A stretch of 39,977 nt of DNA from Rhodococcus sp. IEGM 1379 (GCF_030056815.1 NZ_JASHKR010000043.1:1-39977), one strand, 5' to 3'; counted from the stretch's first letter, positions 9,547 through 18,329 are shown. A program made the numbers and translations. The notes: generated by a model not told the origin, from the sequence alone.

Positions 9547-10476
9547 ATGCCAGGTCGATGCGGAGATCAAATTTCCGGGAGTGTGTCAGTCAAGGTGGCA
9601 GTCGAGTCTTCTGTCCTGCTGAAATGGTATGAGGCGACGGCAAGAGATCTTCCGTGGCGACGCGAAGGCGTCAGTGCTTGGCAGATTCTGATGAGCGAGA
9701 TCATGCTCCAGCAGACGCCGGTGGTCCGGGTCGCCCCCATCTGGGAAGAATGGGTGCAGCGGTGGCCGGTCCCCTCGGCGATGGCCGCATCGAGCCAAGC
9801 GGAGGTACTACGTGCCTGGGGAAAGCTCGGGTATCCGCGGCGTGCGCTGCGACTACACGAATGCGCGGGCGTCCTCGCGACCCAACATGGAGATGCGGTT
9901 CCAGCTGATGTCGATATCTTGCTGACGCTGCCGGGAATCGGCTCGTACACTGCCCGCGCGGTGGCATGTTTTGCCTACGGACAACGAGTTCCTGTCGTGG
10001 ACACCAACGTTCGACGCGTAGTTGCCCGTGCAGTTCACGGTATCGCCGAGCCTGGAAATCCCTCGAACACAAGAGATCTGGCCGATGTCGCCGAGTTACT
10101 ACCGCGGACGCGGGAGCGGGCTGCCACGTACTCTGCCGCACTGATGGAACTCGGCGCCTTGATCTGCACGGCTCGGACACCCAACTGTGACGATTGCCCG
10201 CTGCCGAACTGCGCCTGGGTGGCTGCCGGAAAACCCGCTCACACCGGCCCGCCGAAGAAGGTACAAAAATTTGCCGGAACCGATCGTCAGGTTCGCGGCA
10301 AGTTGATGGCGGTGCTGCGTGAGTGCCACCGTCCGGTCGAGCGTGCGCAGTTGGACATCGTGTGGCCCACCGACCCCGGTCAGCGCGACCGCGCGTTGCA
10401 TTCCCTGCTCGTCGACGGATTGGTCGAACAGACTGACGACGGCTTGTTCGCATTGGCCGGCGAGGGCAACGCTTGA
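9547..10476 (+). CDS. mutY: A/G-specific adenine glycosylase
   Basis: MutY removes adenine mispaired with 8-oxoguanine. The product is up to 309 residues with the helix-hairpin-helix and Gly/Pro-Asp loop (LPGIGSYTARAV ... VVDTNVRRV) and the catalytic glutamate in EIMLQQTPV. The iron-sulfur cluster loop is C-x6-C-x2-C-x4-C around residues 206-220, the same spacing as in the mycobacterial enzyme. The start is uncertain: the ATG at 9547 has no clear ribosome-binding site, and GTG codons at 9583 or 9595 are possible. Synteny with Rv3589 supports the call. Confidence 0.95.
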   Translation: MPGRCGDQISGSVSVKVAVESSVLLKWYEATARDLPWRREGVSAWQILMSEIMLQQTPVVRVAPIWEEWVQRWPVPSAMAASSQAEVLRAWGKLGYPRRALRLHECAGVLATQHGDAVPADVDILLTLPGIGSYTARAVACFAYGQRVPVVDTNVRRVVARAVHGIAEPGNPSNTRDLADVAELLPRTRERAATYSAALMELGALICTARTPNCDDCPLPNCAWVAAGKPAHTGPPKKVQKFAGTDRQVRGKLMAVLRECHRPVERAQLDIVWPTDPGQRDRALHSLLVDGLVEQTDDGLFALAGEGNA

Positions 10477-10652
10477 GACTGCGGCATCGGTCAACGAATC
10501 TAATTTGGGCGGATATTTCCCATTAAAATGCCATAAATCAGACATATTTTGCGCGTACCAACTACGATTCCCAAAGCAAACGGATCGTTCCGATATGACC
10601 TGTCGGACTGGGTAGGGCCTTCCGAAATACAAGAAACAAAGGGAACACACGA

Positions 10653-13253
10653 ATGCTGGGGCGGGACAGTGAGTTGACGGCGAGCATGCCCGAACGTCGA
10701 GCCCTCTCCGAGTTGCTCCCCCGCCAAAGCCTCTTTGCGACATTGGACCGTCGAACCGCACTGACGATCGTGCGCGCACCGTATGGATACGGCAAATCTG
10801 CGCTCCTGGCATCGTGGCTCCAAACGCGTAGCACGTCCGGACGCATACCCGTCTGGGTCGCCGCTCCCCATCCCGATTCAAGCGCCGCGGCTTACTGGTC
10901 GATGGTCCTCCGCCAATGCAGTCGGTCCGGTATCGCAATTTCGGCCACACCCACCGATTCGTATACAGATCTCGTCGCTGCACTCGCCGAGGCAGAAAGA
11001 TCCGTACAACTGGTGTTGATCCGTCCGGATCGAATTCCGGACGCCGGGTTGGAATGCCAACTGATCGAACTTGTATCTCGATGCCACCAACTGGATCTCG
11101 TCGTAACACTTTCGGGCCTGACACTTTTCCCCGAGCCCTATCTCTTCGAAATCGATCACACACTGATCGGTGCTGACGACCTGCTGTTCCGCATCGAAGA
11201 CACCCGAGCGCTCTTCGACCTCTCCCACACAACTCTGCTTCCCGGTGAGGCCGAGCAGATCACCGCGACGACGGGCGGACTGCCCGCTCTGGTGCGATCA
11301 GCTATTTCCGTCGTCAAAGCCTCTCCGCAACAAGACCGTCGCGAGGATCTTCTCGAACTGAACCTGCGCCGCGCCATCGACAAATACATACACGAGAAAA
11401 TCCTCACCGATTCCGCCGTCGCCGACCATCGTGAGTTCATCGTGACCTGCGCGACGGCACGAACCCTTGACGTGGATACCGCACGCCATCTGTTCGAGTC
11501 CAGCGAATCCCGCGAGCACATTCGCGGGCGCCTCCTTCTCTTGGAGTCCGTCGGCACTCTCTCCCGTATTGAAACCGTGGCCGAGGAAACGTGGGAACTT
11601 GCTCCAGCAGTTCGACGTTCAATTCTTGCACTACAGGCGAAGTCCGGAATTGATCCGGCACAACAGATGTCGTTGCTCGCACAATACAGACTCGATTCCG
11701 GACGCCACGCGTCGGCACTGAACTACGCAGTCGAAGCACATGATTGGCAACTCGTCGTCCACATTATCGAACATCATTGGGTCTCGATGATCTCCGACAA
11801 CTTGGACACCATTCGCTCTGCGCTGCAAAGCCTTCCACAAAAAGCCGTCAGGAAGAACGTTGCTGTCAAAGCCGGGCGCGACCTCTACACCATGCACTTG
11901 ACCAAAAACATCAGCCTCGGCGATACGCTCCCCACCTCTCCGGAAGAACTTCGGGCACTCGGCGCCGGCGATGGCGCAAAAGACGCACTCAGCGTCGGTT
12001 GTGTGCAATCGATCATGTTGCGCATGGCCGGCGAATACGAGCAGGCAGCCGAAACAACCCGTCGCCTATCGTATTTGAGCCGTAGCGCTCTCGAGAACAA
12101 TCCTGATGCCGTGACCGTGCAACTCCCGGTCATGCACCTGCAATGGGGAATCACATTTCAGTTGAACGGAAGGTTCGCAGAATCGACTACCGAGATGCGC
12201 ACGGCCTACTGGGGAGGCCAGTCGCAGGGAGCCGATTTCATCGCCATCAACGCTGCCGGTAGTGCTGCAATGAACTGGGCGATAGTCGGCGAACCCCTGC
12301 AATCGCGGCGATGGACCCAACTCGAGTACAAGCATCCGGATACCCATGACAGGCTCCGATCGATGCTCAAGGTATCCGGACTGGTCGCCCGCACGCTTGC
12401 ATCGCTCGACACTCTCGACTTTATTGCGGCAGACGAGGCCCTCACCACTCTGGGCCACGCGGCCGAGGAGGAAGAACTGTGGGCCTTTGTCGTCTACGCC
12501 CATTGCCAGTACGCACTCGCTCGTCGGGACACATTCTCCGCACTGTCCTTGTTACACAGGGCAGTTGACGTACATCAGAAGCACCTGAAACCGGGTTCGT
12601 TTGCCGGGCCACTGATGCGTTCGACCGAAATCGATCTCACCCTTGCCCTCGGGGACGGAAACAAAGCGTCGGCGCTGGCCGCCGAGATCGACGACCCGGC
12701 AGACAACCCGTGGACCCTGACCTCGCTCGCCCGACTCCGCCAGAAGACGGGGCAGAACGAAGCCGCGGTGGCACTGTGCCACCAATTCGATTGGGCTGGT
12801 GAATCATACCCGCGCGCGCAGATGGAAGCACTCCTCGTTCAGGCCGTCGCACATTGCCAGTTGGGTGAACACCGGCGAGCCGCAGAGGCCTGGTCCAAAG
12901 CGTGCAGCATCGCGGATCAGACCGGTAACCTGCGGTCATTCTCGACCATTTCCCTGCCCGACATCGATCAGCTCGAATCCATGGCGAAAACCAAGTCCAG
13001 TGCACTCGCACGGTTCTTGAAAGTGATTCCAGCCGAAACCTTTCCGCAATCTCTGCAGATCGTCACATTGACCGAACGTGAACGCACCGTACTCTCACTG
13101 ATCGACGCCGGGCTGAGTTCGGCGGCAATGGCCGACAAACTCTTCGTATCCGTCAATACGATCAAGACCCAGTTGCGCACGATGTATCGCAAACTCGGTG
13201 CGCACAATCGAAACGAAGCCCTCACGCGGGCACGGGAACTTCGACTGCTCTGA
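10653..13253 (+). CDS. MalT-like LuxR-family transcriptional regulator (large ATPase type)
   Basis: This 866-residue protein has a P-loop near the N-terminus (residues 42-49, APYGYGKS), a STAND/MalT-like ATPase region, a long helical TPR-like middle section, and a C-terminal LuxR DNA-binding domain at about 806-866 (LTERERTVLSLIDAG ... SVNTIKTQLRTMYRKLGA). Such proteins bind an inducer through the repeat region and then oligomerise with ATP to activate transcription. The AAAGGGA eight bases before the ATG supports the start. The 176-base gap before it is notably AT-rich compared with its surroundings and probably holds its promoter. No obvious target operon lies next to it. Confidence 0.88.
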   Translation: MLGRDSELTASMPERRALSELLPRQSLFATLDRRTALTIVRAPYGYGKSALLASWLQTRSTSGRIPVWVAAPHPDSSAAAYWSMVLRQCSRSGIAISATPTDSYTDLVAALAEAERSVQLVLIRPDRIPDAGLECQLIELVSRCHQLDLVVTLSGLTLFPEPYLFEIDHTLIGADDLLFRIEDTRALFDLSHTTLLPGEAEQITATTGGLPALVRSAISVVKASPQQDRREDLLELNLRRAIDKYIHEKILTDSAVADHREFIVTCATARTLDVDTARHLFESSESREHIRGRLLLLESVGTLSRIETVAEETWELAPAVRRSILALQAKSGIDPAQQMSLLAQYRLDSGRHASALNYAVEAHDWQLVVHIIEHHWVSMISDNLDTIRSALQSLPQKAVRKNVAVKAGRDLYTMHLTKNISLGDTLPTSPEELRALGAGDGAKDALSVGCVQSIMLRMAGEYEQAAETTRRLSYLSRSALENNPDAVTVQLPVMHLQWGITFQLNGRFAESTTEMRTAYWGGQSQGADFIAINAAGSAAMNWAIVGEPLQSRRWTQLEYKHPDTHDRLRSMLKVSGLVARTLASLDTLDFIAADEALTTLGHAAEEEELWAFVVYAHCQYALARRDTFSALSLLHRAVDVHQKHLKPGSFAGPLMRSTEIDLTLALGDGNKASALAAEIDDPADNPWTLTSLARLRQKTGQNEAAVALCHQFDWAGESYPRAQMEALLVQAVAHCQLGEHRRAAEAWSKACSIADQTGNLRSFSTISLPDIDQLESMAKTKSSALARFLKVIPAETFPQSLQIVTLTERERTVLSLIDAGLSSAAMADKLFVSVNTIKTQLRTMYRKLGAHNRNEALTRARELRLL

Positions 13254-13281
13254 ATTGATCGACCGGATACATTCTGTAGGT

Positions 13282-13625
13282 ATGAACACCGATACCTGCG
13301 TCTTCTGCAATACCGTCGGAGCCGACCAACCAGCGATCCGGATCCTCGAAACCGAGACCGTGCTGGCCTTCCTCGACGCACGACCGGTCAGTCGTGGGCA
13401 CACGCGCATAGTCCCCAAACGCCATGCGGCAAACCTGGACGAACTCGAAAACCACGAGGGCGCTGAGATGTTCCGCGTCGGTACGCTCGTAGCCGGGGCA
13501 CGGTCGAGCGAATCGTCCCACGCCACCTCGGAGACAAAACGAAGTTCGCCGCGGGACTGCTGGCCCGGCGAGCGGTCGAACTCGAGCAGGCAGGAGCGTC
13601 GATCCGCAGTCAGCTCGCGCTCTGA
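13282..13625 (+). pseudogene. HIT-family hydrolase gene with internal deletion
   Basis: From the ATG at 13282 the sequence encodes a good HIT N-terminal half: CVFC zinc-type motif, the LAFLDARPVSRGHTRIVPKRHA block and LVAGA. After about 13500 the reading continues only in another frame, which encodes the normal C-terminal end VERIVPRHLGDKTKFAAGLL and onward to TGA at 13625. The segment that should lie between, including the catalytic HxHxH histidine triad, is missing. I infer an internal deletion of roughly 30-40 codons that also shifted the frame. HIT proteins are nucleotide hydrolases; this one cannot be active. Its 3' end overlaps the convergent hydrolase gene by 16 bases. Confidence 0.85.
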
Positions 13626-14362
13626 ACTACCAAGAACTCCGTCACGACGTCCCGATAACTCTGCGGTTGATCGTCGTGGACCAAGTGCCCGGCGTCCGCA
13701 ATACGTACATACTGCGTTCCCGGACGCTGCGCCATCTCACCCATCTGACCGTCCGGCGTGATCGTGTACTCGCCCTCGATAAGCAAGGTCGGCGCAGTCA
13801 CCGCAGCCCACTGGTCCCAGAAATGCCGCGTTCCCCATTCCTCGGAGATATCCCGAAACGTGGAGACGTCACCGTGGAGGTACCAACCGTCGTCGCGACG
13901 AGTGAATGAATCCAGAAAGTATTGTCCGGCAACCGGACCGAAGAACTCCTTTGCCGCATCCTCGGTAGCAAAAGGCTGAGGCCACGCCGATACCATGTGC
14001 GCCCAGTTCTCCGCGGTGCGTCCGCGGAAGTCGGGTGCCATATCTTCGAGGACCAGAGCCCGTACCTTTTCCTGATGGGCCGCTGCAAAACACCAGGCAT
14101 GCAACGCGCCCATCGAGTGCCCGATCACGATCATCGGTTCGTCGATTCCCGCTACTGCCGCCGCCACGTCCTCGACGAACGCCTCCGTCGTCAACTCCTT
14201 CGGCGCGGGTCGACCATGCCCGGCCGCGTCAAACGTGTAGACATGTCCGAACTCGCGAATCCACGGCACGTGCCGACGCCATGTTCGCGCACTACCCATG
14301 AGGCCGTGCAACAAAAGAATCGGCTGACCCGTCCCACCTTCGTCATACAACACGAGTGTCAC
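13610..14362 (-). CDS. Alpha/beta-hydrolase (Rv3591c-like)
   Basis: The 250-residue protein is a classical alpha/beta hydrolase: oxyanion-hole HG motif (LLLHGLMGSARTW), nucleophile elbow GHSMGA with S83, and the catalytic histidine in DAGHLVHDD (H226). The substrate is not evident. It starts with GTG at 14362 and is divergent from mhuD with 35 bases between the starts, the same neighbourhood as Rv3591c/Rv3592 in M. tuberculosis. Its 3' end overlaps the end of the broken HIT gene. Confidence 0.88.
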   Translation of the reverse strand: MTLVLYDEGGTGQPILLLHGLMGSARTWRRHVPWIREFGHVYTFDAAGHGRPAPKELTTEAFVEDVAAAVAGIDEPMIVIGHSMGALHAWCFAAAHQEKVRALVLEDMAPDFRGRTAENWAHMVSAWPQPFATEDAAKEFFGPVAGQYFLDSFTRRDDGWYLHGDVSTFRDISEEWGTRHFWDQWAAVTAPTLLIEGEYTITPDGQMGEMAQRPGTQYVRIADAGHLVHDDQPQSYRDVVTEFLVVQSAS

Positions 14363-14397
14363 CGTACGCGGTGAGCGCGCGCGGTAATGTCGGTTAC

Positions 14398-14706
14398 ATG
14401 GCAGTCGTGAAGATCAATGCAATCGAAGTTCCCGAGGGCGCCGGCCCCGAACTGGAGAAGCGCTTCGCAGCACGCGCTTCCGCTGTGGAGAACTCCCCGG
14501 GTTTCCTCGGATTCCAACTCCTCCGTCCCACCGCGGGCGAGAGCCGCTACTTCGTGGTGACGCAATGGGAGACCGAGCAGGCGTTCGCCGACTGGCGCGA
14601 CGGTCCGGCCCGCGCAGCGCACTCCGGTGAGCGCGCGAAGCCTGTCGCTTCGGGTGCGTCGCTGCTCGAATTCGAGGTAGTTCTGGACGTCCCAGCCAAG
14701 AGTTGA
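14398..14706 (+). CDS. mhuD: Heme-degrading monooxygenase, MhuD type
   Basis: MhuD is an IsdG-family enzyme that opens heme to release iron and produces mycobilin. The 102-residue product has the ferredoxin-like monooxygenase fold. N7, R22, R26, W66 and H75 are at the same positions as in the M. tuberculosis enzyme, where H75 ligates heme and N7 acts in catalysis. The segments VVKINAIEVP and ENSPGFLGFQLLRP are nearly identical to the mycobacterial protein. The start at 14398 is chosen to match that N-terminus; an in-frame start 14 codons upstream would overlap the divergent hydrolase gene. A long hairpin follows. Confidence 0.95.
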   Translation: MAVVKINAIEVPEGAGPELEKRFAARASAVENSPGFLGFQLLRPTAGESRYFVVTQWETEQAFADWRDGPARAAHSGERAKPVASGASLLEFEVVLDVPAKS

Positions 14707-14711
14707 GTGAC

Positions 14712-14758
14712 GATCGTGAAGGATTTCGTTCGCCTGGCGAGCGAAATCCTTCACGATC
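14712..14758 (+). terminator. Long hairpin after mhuD
   Basis: The left arm from 14712 and the right arm ending at 14758 are complementary over about 20 base pairs with one G-U wobble, around a short loop near 14733-14737. No T tract follows. It separates mhuD from the cobalamin riboswitch and probably ends the mhuD transcript. Confidence 0.75.
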
Positions 14759-14773
14759 AGACGCCGTTCGCTG

Positions 14774-14890
14774 CTATGGTTCGCTTGTAAACGCGATGGT
14801 CCGACAGGAATCCGGTGTAAGCCCGGAGCGGTCGCGCCACTGTAATTCGAGGTGAACAACCTCGACAGCCAGACACTTCGGCCATCGCAT
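14774..14890 (+). ncRNA. Cobalamin (AdoCbl) riboswitch
   Basis: The conserved core is visible at 14807-14844: GGAATCCGGTG, then GCCCGGAGCGG and CGCCACTGTA, which are the hallmark internal-loop sequences of the cobalamin aptamer. The B12-box AGCCAGACAC is at 14868-14877. GCGATGGT (14793-14800) can pair with GCCATCGC (14881-14888) to close the aptamer. It ends about 25 bases before the cbtB ribosome-binding site, so binding of cobalamin likely blocks cbtBA translation or transcription. Confidence 0.93.
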
Positions 14891-14924
14891 AGACCTAGGG
14901 GACGCGAAATCCCAGGAGGCTTCG

Positions 14925-15119
14925 ATGGCACTCGCCTATTCTCCCGACACGTCGATCGATTCGACTCGTCTCGCTTTCATCGCCGCAGCCATAGTTGTGC
15001 TCGCGATGCTGGCTCTCTACGTGGTCGGATTCGACCAGGGCGCAATCTCGCGCACCGGCATGTACATGCATGAACTGATGCACGACGGACGCCACTTGAT
15101 GGGCGTGCCGTGCCACTAG
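14925..15119 (+). CDS. cbtB: CbtB-family protein, cobalt uptake subunit
   Basis: This 64-residue protein has one transmembrane helix at about residues 16-36 (LAFIAAAIVVLAMLALYVVG) and a histidine-rich C-terminus, HELMHDGRHLMGVPCH, which is the CbtB signature and probably binds the metal. CbtAB is a cobalt transporter predicted from its constant association with cobalamin riboswitches, as here. AGGAGG at 14914-14919 lies five bases before the ATG. The cbtA GTG overlaps its last codons by ten bases. Confidence 0.93.
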   Translation: MALAYSPDTSIDSTRLAFIAAAIVVLAMLALYVVGFDQGAISRTGMYMHELMHDGRHLMGVPCH

Positions 15120-15862
15120 TCGACAATTTCACGAAGCTTCTGATTCGTGGCTTGTTGGCCGGTTTGATCGCGGGCATCCTTGCCGGCGGTGTTGCGTACG
15201 TGCTGGGTGAACCGCACGTCAATGCCGCCATCGCGATCGAGGAAGCCAGCAGTGCCGGCGGGCATTCACACGGCAGCGAAGAAGCACCCCTCGTCACTCG
15301 TGACGGCCAACGCGCCGGACTGTTTCTCGCCACATCACTGGCCGGACTGGCATTGGGTGCGATCTTCGCCGTAGTTGCCAACTACGGCCGACGGATCACC
15401 TCGATGGCCGGGCCGTTGTTGGCGATAACCATCGCTGCCGGCGGGTGGCTAGCTATCGAAGCCGTGCCCTTCTTCAAGTACCCGGCCAATCCTCCCGCTG
15501 TCGGCGATCCCGACACCATCAACCAGCGGACGCTGCTGTGGCTTGCCACTGTCATTCTGGGTTTGTTGGCCGTCACCGCTGCGGCATCTGCCGCGAAAGC
15601 TGTTTCAGCTCATGAGTTCCTCAGCGTCCGCATCGCTGCTCCGGTGGCTGCGTTCCTGGTGATCGTCGTGATCGGCTACGTATCGCTACCCACGATCAAC
15701 GAGGTCGGTGACGATTTCCCGGCAACTCTGTTGTGGGAGTTCCGATTGTCGTCGCTCGCTACGCAGGCGACGTTGTGGCTCGTTCTCGGATTGGCGTTCG
15801 CCTTTCTCACCGAGCGCGCCTCGAAGGATGCCGAAATCGCGAAGAAGTTCGCTGTTCGCTGA
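15110..15862 (+). CDS. cbtA: CbtA-family protein, cobalt uptake membrane subunit
   Basis: CbtA is the polytopic subunit of the predicted cobalt transporter. The 250-residue product has about five or six membrane segments, beginning with LLAGLIAGILAGGVAYVLG and including AGLFLATSLAGLALGAIFAVV. Between the first two is a histidine-containing loop (SSAGGHSHGSEE) that may bind cobalt. The GTG start at 15110 overlaps cbtB by ten bases, so translation is coupled. The pair is governed by the upstream cobalamin riboswitch and closed by a strong terminator. Confidence 0.92.
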   Translation: MPLVDNFTKLLIRGLLAGLIAGILAGGVAYVLGEPHVNAAIAIEEASSAGGHSHGSEEAPLVTRDGQRAGLFLATSLAGLALGAIFAVVANYGRRITSMAGPLLAITIAAGGWLAIEAVPFFKYPANPPAVGDPDTINQRTLLWLATVILGLLAVTAAASAAKAVSAHEFLSVRIAAPVAAFLVIVVIGYVSLPTINEVGDDFPATLLWEFRLSSLATQATLWLVLGLAFAFLTERASKDAEIAKKFAVR

Positions 15863-15876
15863 AGTAGATCCACGAG

Positions 15877-15918
15877 GTGGGGTGGGTTCCGTATTTCACG
15901 GAACCCACCCCACTTTTT
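15877..15918 (+). terminator. Rho-independent terminator of cbtBA
   Basis: A perfect 15-bp stem (15877-15891 with 15899-15913) around a seven-base loop is followed directly by TTTTT at 15914-15918. This is a textbook intrinsic terminator for the plus strand. Confidence 0.93.
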
Positions 15919-15924
15919 CGTGTG

Positions 15925-17751
15925 TCAACTCAGATGATGCACTTCCTGCAACCCGTACACCGGCGTCGGGATGCCCTCGTAGCGCGCCTTGAGTTGAAGC
16001 GCGAGATACAGCGAATAGTGTCGAGACTGATGCAGATTGCCGCCGTGAAACCAGAGCGCTTCCTGCTGCGTCGGCTTCCACATGTTGCGCTGCTCGCCTT
16101 CCCAAGGACCCGGATCCTTGGTCGTGTTCGAGCCGAGGCCCCACACCTTGCCCACCTTGTCTGCAACATCTTGACCAATCAGATCTGCGACCCAGCCGTT
16201 CATCGAACCGTAGCCTGTCGCATAGACCACGACATCGGCCGGCAACTCGGTCCCGTCTTCGAGAATGACACTGCCGCTGGTCAATTCACGAATGTTGCCG
16301 TGGGCGAGCTTGATATCTCCGTTGGCAACCAGTTCGGCAGCACCGACGTCGATGTAGTAGCCCGAACCGCGTCGTAGGTACTTCATGAACAGACCTGAAC
16401 CGTCGTCGCCCCAATCGTGCTCGAAGCCGGCCTTCTCGAGACGATCGTAGAAGTCCTTGTCCCGCTCACGGATTGCGTCGTACACGGGAATCTGGAATTC
16501 GTGCATGATCCGGTACGGCAGCGATCCGAACGTGAGATCGGCTTTGTGCGTGGTCATTCCGGAAGCCAGTGCACGTTCCGAATAGAGATCACCCAGACCC
16601 AAGTCCATCAACGAATCCGATTTCACGATGTGCGTCGAACTGCGCTGCACCATCGTGACGTCGACGCCGTTCTCCCACAATGCTCCACAGATATCGTGTG
16701 CGGAGTTGTTCGCCCCGATGACCACGACCTTCTTGCCCACGTACTGATCCGGGCCCGGATGCTTGCTCGAATGGTGCTGATCGCCCTGGAACTTGTCCTG
16801 CCCCGGGAACGTCGGAACGTTTGCTTTGCCGGACATTCCGGTAGCCATCACCAACTGCTTGGGGCGCAACGTCAACTGCTCACCACCGCGGTTGACGTTC
16901 ACGGTCCATTCCTGAGCTTTCTCGTCGTACGACGCCGAGGTGCAGGTGGTGGAACTCCAGTACGGAACCTCCATGACCTTGGTGTACATCTCGAGCCAGT
17001 CCCCGATCTTGTCCTTGGGGGCGAACACCGGCCAGTTGTCGGGGAACGGCATGTAGGGCAGGTGGTCGTACCAGACCGGGTCGTGCAAGCACAGTGACTT
17101 GTAGCGTCCACGCCACTGATCGCCGGGACGCTCGTGACTGTCGATCACGATGGCCGGAACTCCGAGCTGGCGCATGCGGGCGCCGAGTGCGATGCCACCC
17201 TGCCCACCGCCGACAATCACGACGTAAGGCTGTGCGGTGTAACCGAGTTCACGGTCTTCGATTTCCTTCTGCTCCGCCCAGGTGACGCGGCTGGGGTCGG
17301 CACCGTGCTTCGCCCCGCGGGGTCGACGGACCCCCTTGCCTTCTTCATGGCCTTTGAGTTCCTGGAGAGACGTCAGCAATGTCCAGGCCTCATCACCCTT
17401 CAATCGAAGATGTCCGTGAGCCCGGCCGGTTGCCGTCTCGAATTCGATCCAGGCAGAAGTGACTCCGTCAGCTTCGTCCGGCGTCTCGGTGGTGCAAAAT
17501 CCATACGGATCGGTGTCGTCGAGACGCTCGGTGAGCATGTCGACAATCTGCTCACGTCCTTCGACGGTTTTGATGTTCCAGGTGAATGTCACGAGGTCGC
17601 GCCAGAAACTGTCGAGGGCGAACTTTTCTGCGACGTGTGCGACGTCGCGAGCAGCAAGAGCTGCCTCGAAATCTGCCAGCCAGGCGTCGACGCGATCCTG
17701 AGGTGTCACGGCCGCTGTGGGTACAACCCTGGGATCGATGGTTTGCGTCAT
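15925..17751 (-). CDS. Flavin-dependent monooxygenase with N-terminal NTF2-like domain
   Basis: The 608-residue protein has an NTF2/SnoaL-like domain in its first 140 residues and then a class B flavin monooxygenase (CzcO/FMO-like) body. The FAD Rossmann motif VIVGGGQGGIALG is at about 178-190. A BVMO-like fingerprint FQGDQHHSSKH follows, then a second dinucleotide site (VVVIGANNSAHD). It probably uses NAD(P)H and O2 to oxygenate a ketone, aldehyde or heteroatom; the substrate is unknown. The ATG at 17751 has AAGGAG five bases upstream and shares one base with the marR stop, so the two are coupled. Full length and intact. Confidence 0.88.
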   Translation of the reverse strand: MTQTIDPRVVPTAAVTPQDRVDAWLADFEAALAARDVAHVAEKFALDSFWRDLVTFTWNIKTVEGREQIVDMLTERLDDTDPYGFCTTETPDEADGVTSAWIEFETATGRAHGHLRLKGDEAWTLLTSLQELKGHEEGKGVRRPRGAKHGADPSRVTWAEQKEIEDRELGYTAQPYVVIVGGGQGGIALGARMRQLGVPAIVIDSHERPGDQWRGRYKSLCLHDPVWYDHLPYMPFPDNWPVFAPKDKIGDWLEMYTKVMEVPYWSSTTCTSASYDEKAQEWTVNVNRGGEQLTLRPKQLVMATGMSGKANVPTFPGQDKFQGDQHHSSKHPGPDQYVGKKVVVIGANNSAHDICGALWENGVDVTMVQRSSTHIVKSDSLMDLGLGDLYSERALASGMTTHKADLTFGSLPYRIMHEFQIPVYDAIRERDKDFYDRLEKAGFEHDWGDDGSGLFMKYLRRGSGYYIDVGAAELVANGDIKLAHGNIRELTSGSVILEDGTELPADVVVYATGYGSMNGWVADLIGQDVADKVGKVWGLGSNTTKDPGPWEGEQRNMWKPTQQEALWFHGGNLHQSRHYSLYLALQLKARYEGIPTPVYGLQEVHHLS

Positions 17752-18306
17752 CACTTCTCCTTCTCGGAATGTGATACACAGCACATCGCATCAGCGGTTC
17801 GGGCCGCAAGCGTTGCAATCCGTTGCAATGCCGGGGCACGAGCTTCAAAGTACGTACGCGACCAGGGGCGCCCGGCGCGCCTTTCGATGTCGATGTTGAA
17901 ACGCTGCAGCCACGACGCAAAAGTGGCGACATCCTCGGGATTCCAATCTTCCATCACCCGGCCCAGCCCGGCAATGTTGTCTGCACGCTCGGCTTCGAGC
18001 CTGCACGCCCCCCTCGTCGGTGATCCGAAACTTACACGCCATCCCTCCGGTAGGGTCCGAAATACGTTCTACAAGTCCGGAATTCAACATCGACGACGTT
18101 TGACGACTCAGCGTCGACGCATCCAGCCCGAAGGCATCCGCGAGTTCCCCGATCGACATCGGGCCGTCAAGGCTGATGCGACTCAACAAGACATAGGCGC
18201 TGCGGTCGAGATTGCTTCCGTCACGCTTGGTTCGAGGGACCGGCAGGGTCAGGTATCGCCCCAGGAGCATGGTCTCGAGTTCGATCAAATGCGTGGGCTT
18301 GTCCAT
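17751..18306 (-). pseudogene. MarR-family regulator with frameshift in a C6/G6 run
   Basis: From the ATG at 18306, with AGAAGGA upstream, the sequence encodes a MarR winged helix: MSIGELADAFGLDASTLSRQTSSMLNSGLVERISDP then CKFRITDEG. At the run of six C (18008-18013; G on the coding strand) the frame breaks. Removing one base continues the protein as RLEAERADNIAGLGRVMEDWNPEDVA and on to the TGA at 17753-17751, giving 184 residues. The restored stop overlaps the monooxygenase start, so the original gene clearly regulated that operon. Either the gene is broken, it is phase-variable at the homopolymer, or the assembly has a base error. Confidence 0.85.
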
Positions 18307-18329
18307 GCCAGTCCTTCTATCGATCCACT

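Noticed and set aside
10099-11232. Minus-strand open frame of about 377 codons opposite the mutY end and luxR start
   Set aside because: It crosses two real genes and the intergenic region, has no recognisable motifs and no ribosome-binding site. It is a shadow of the opposite strand.
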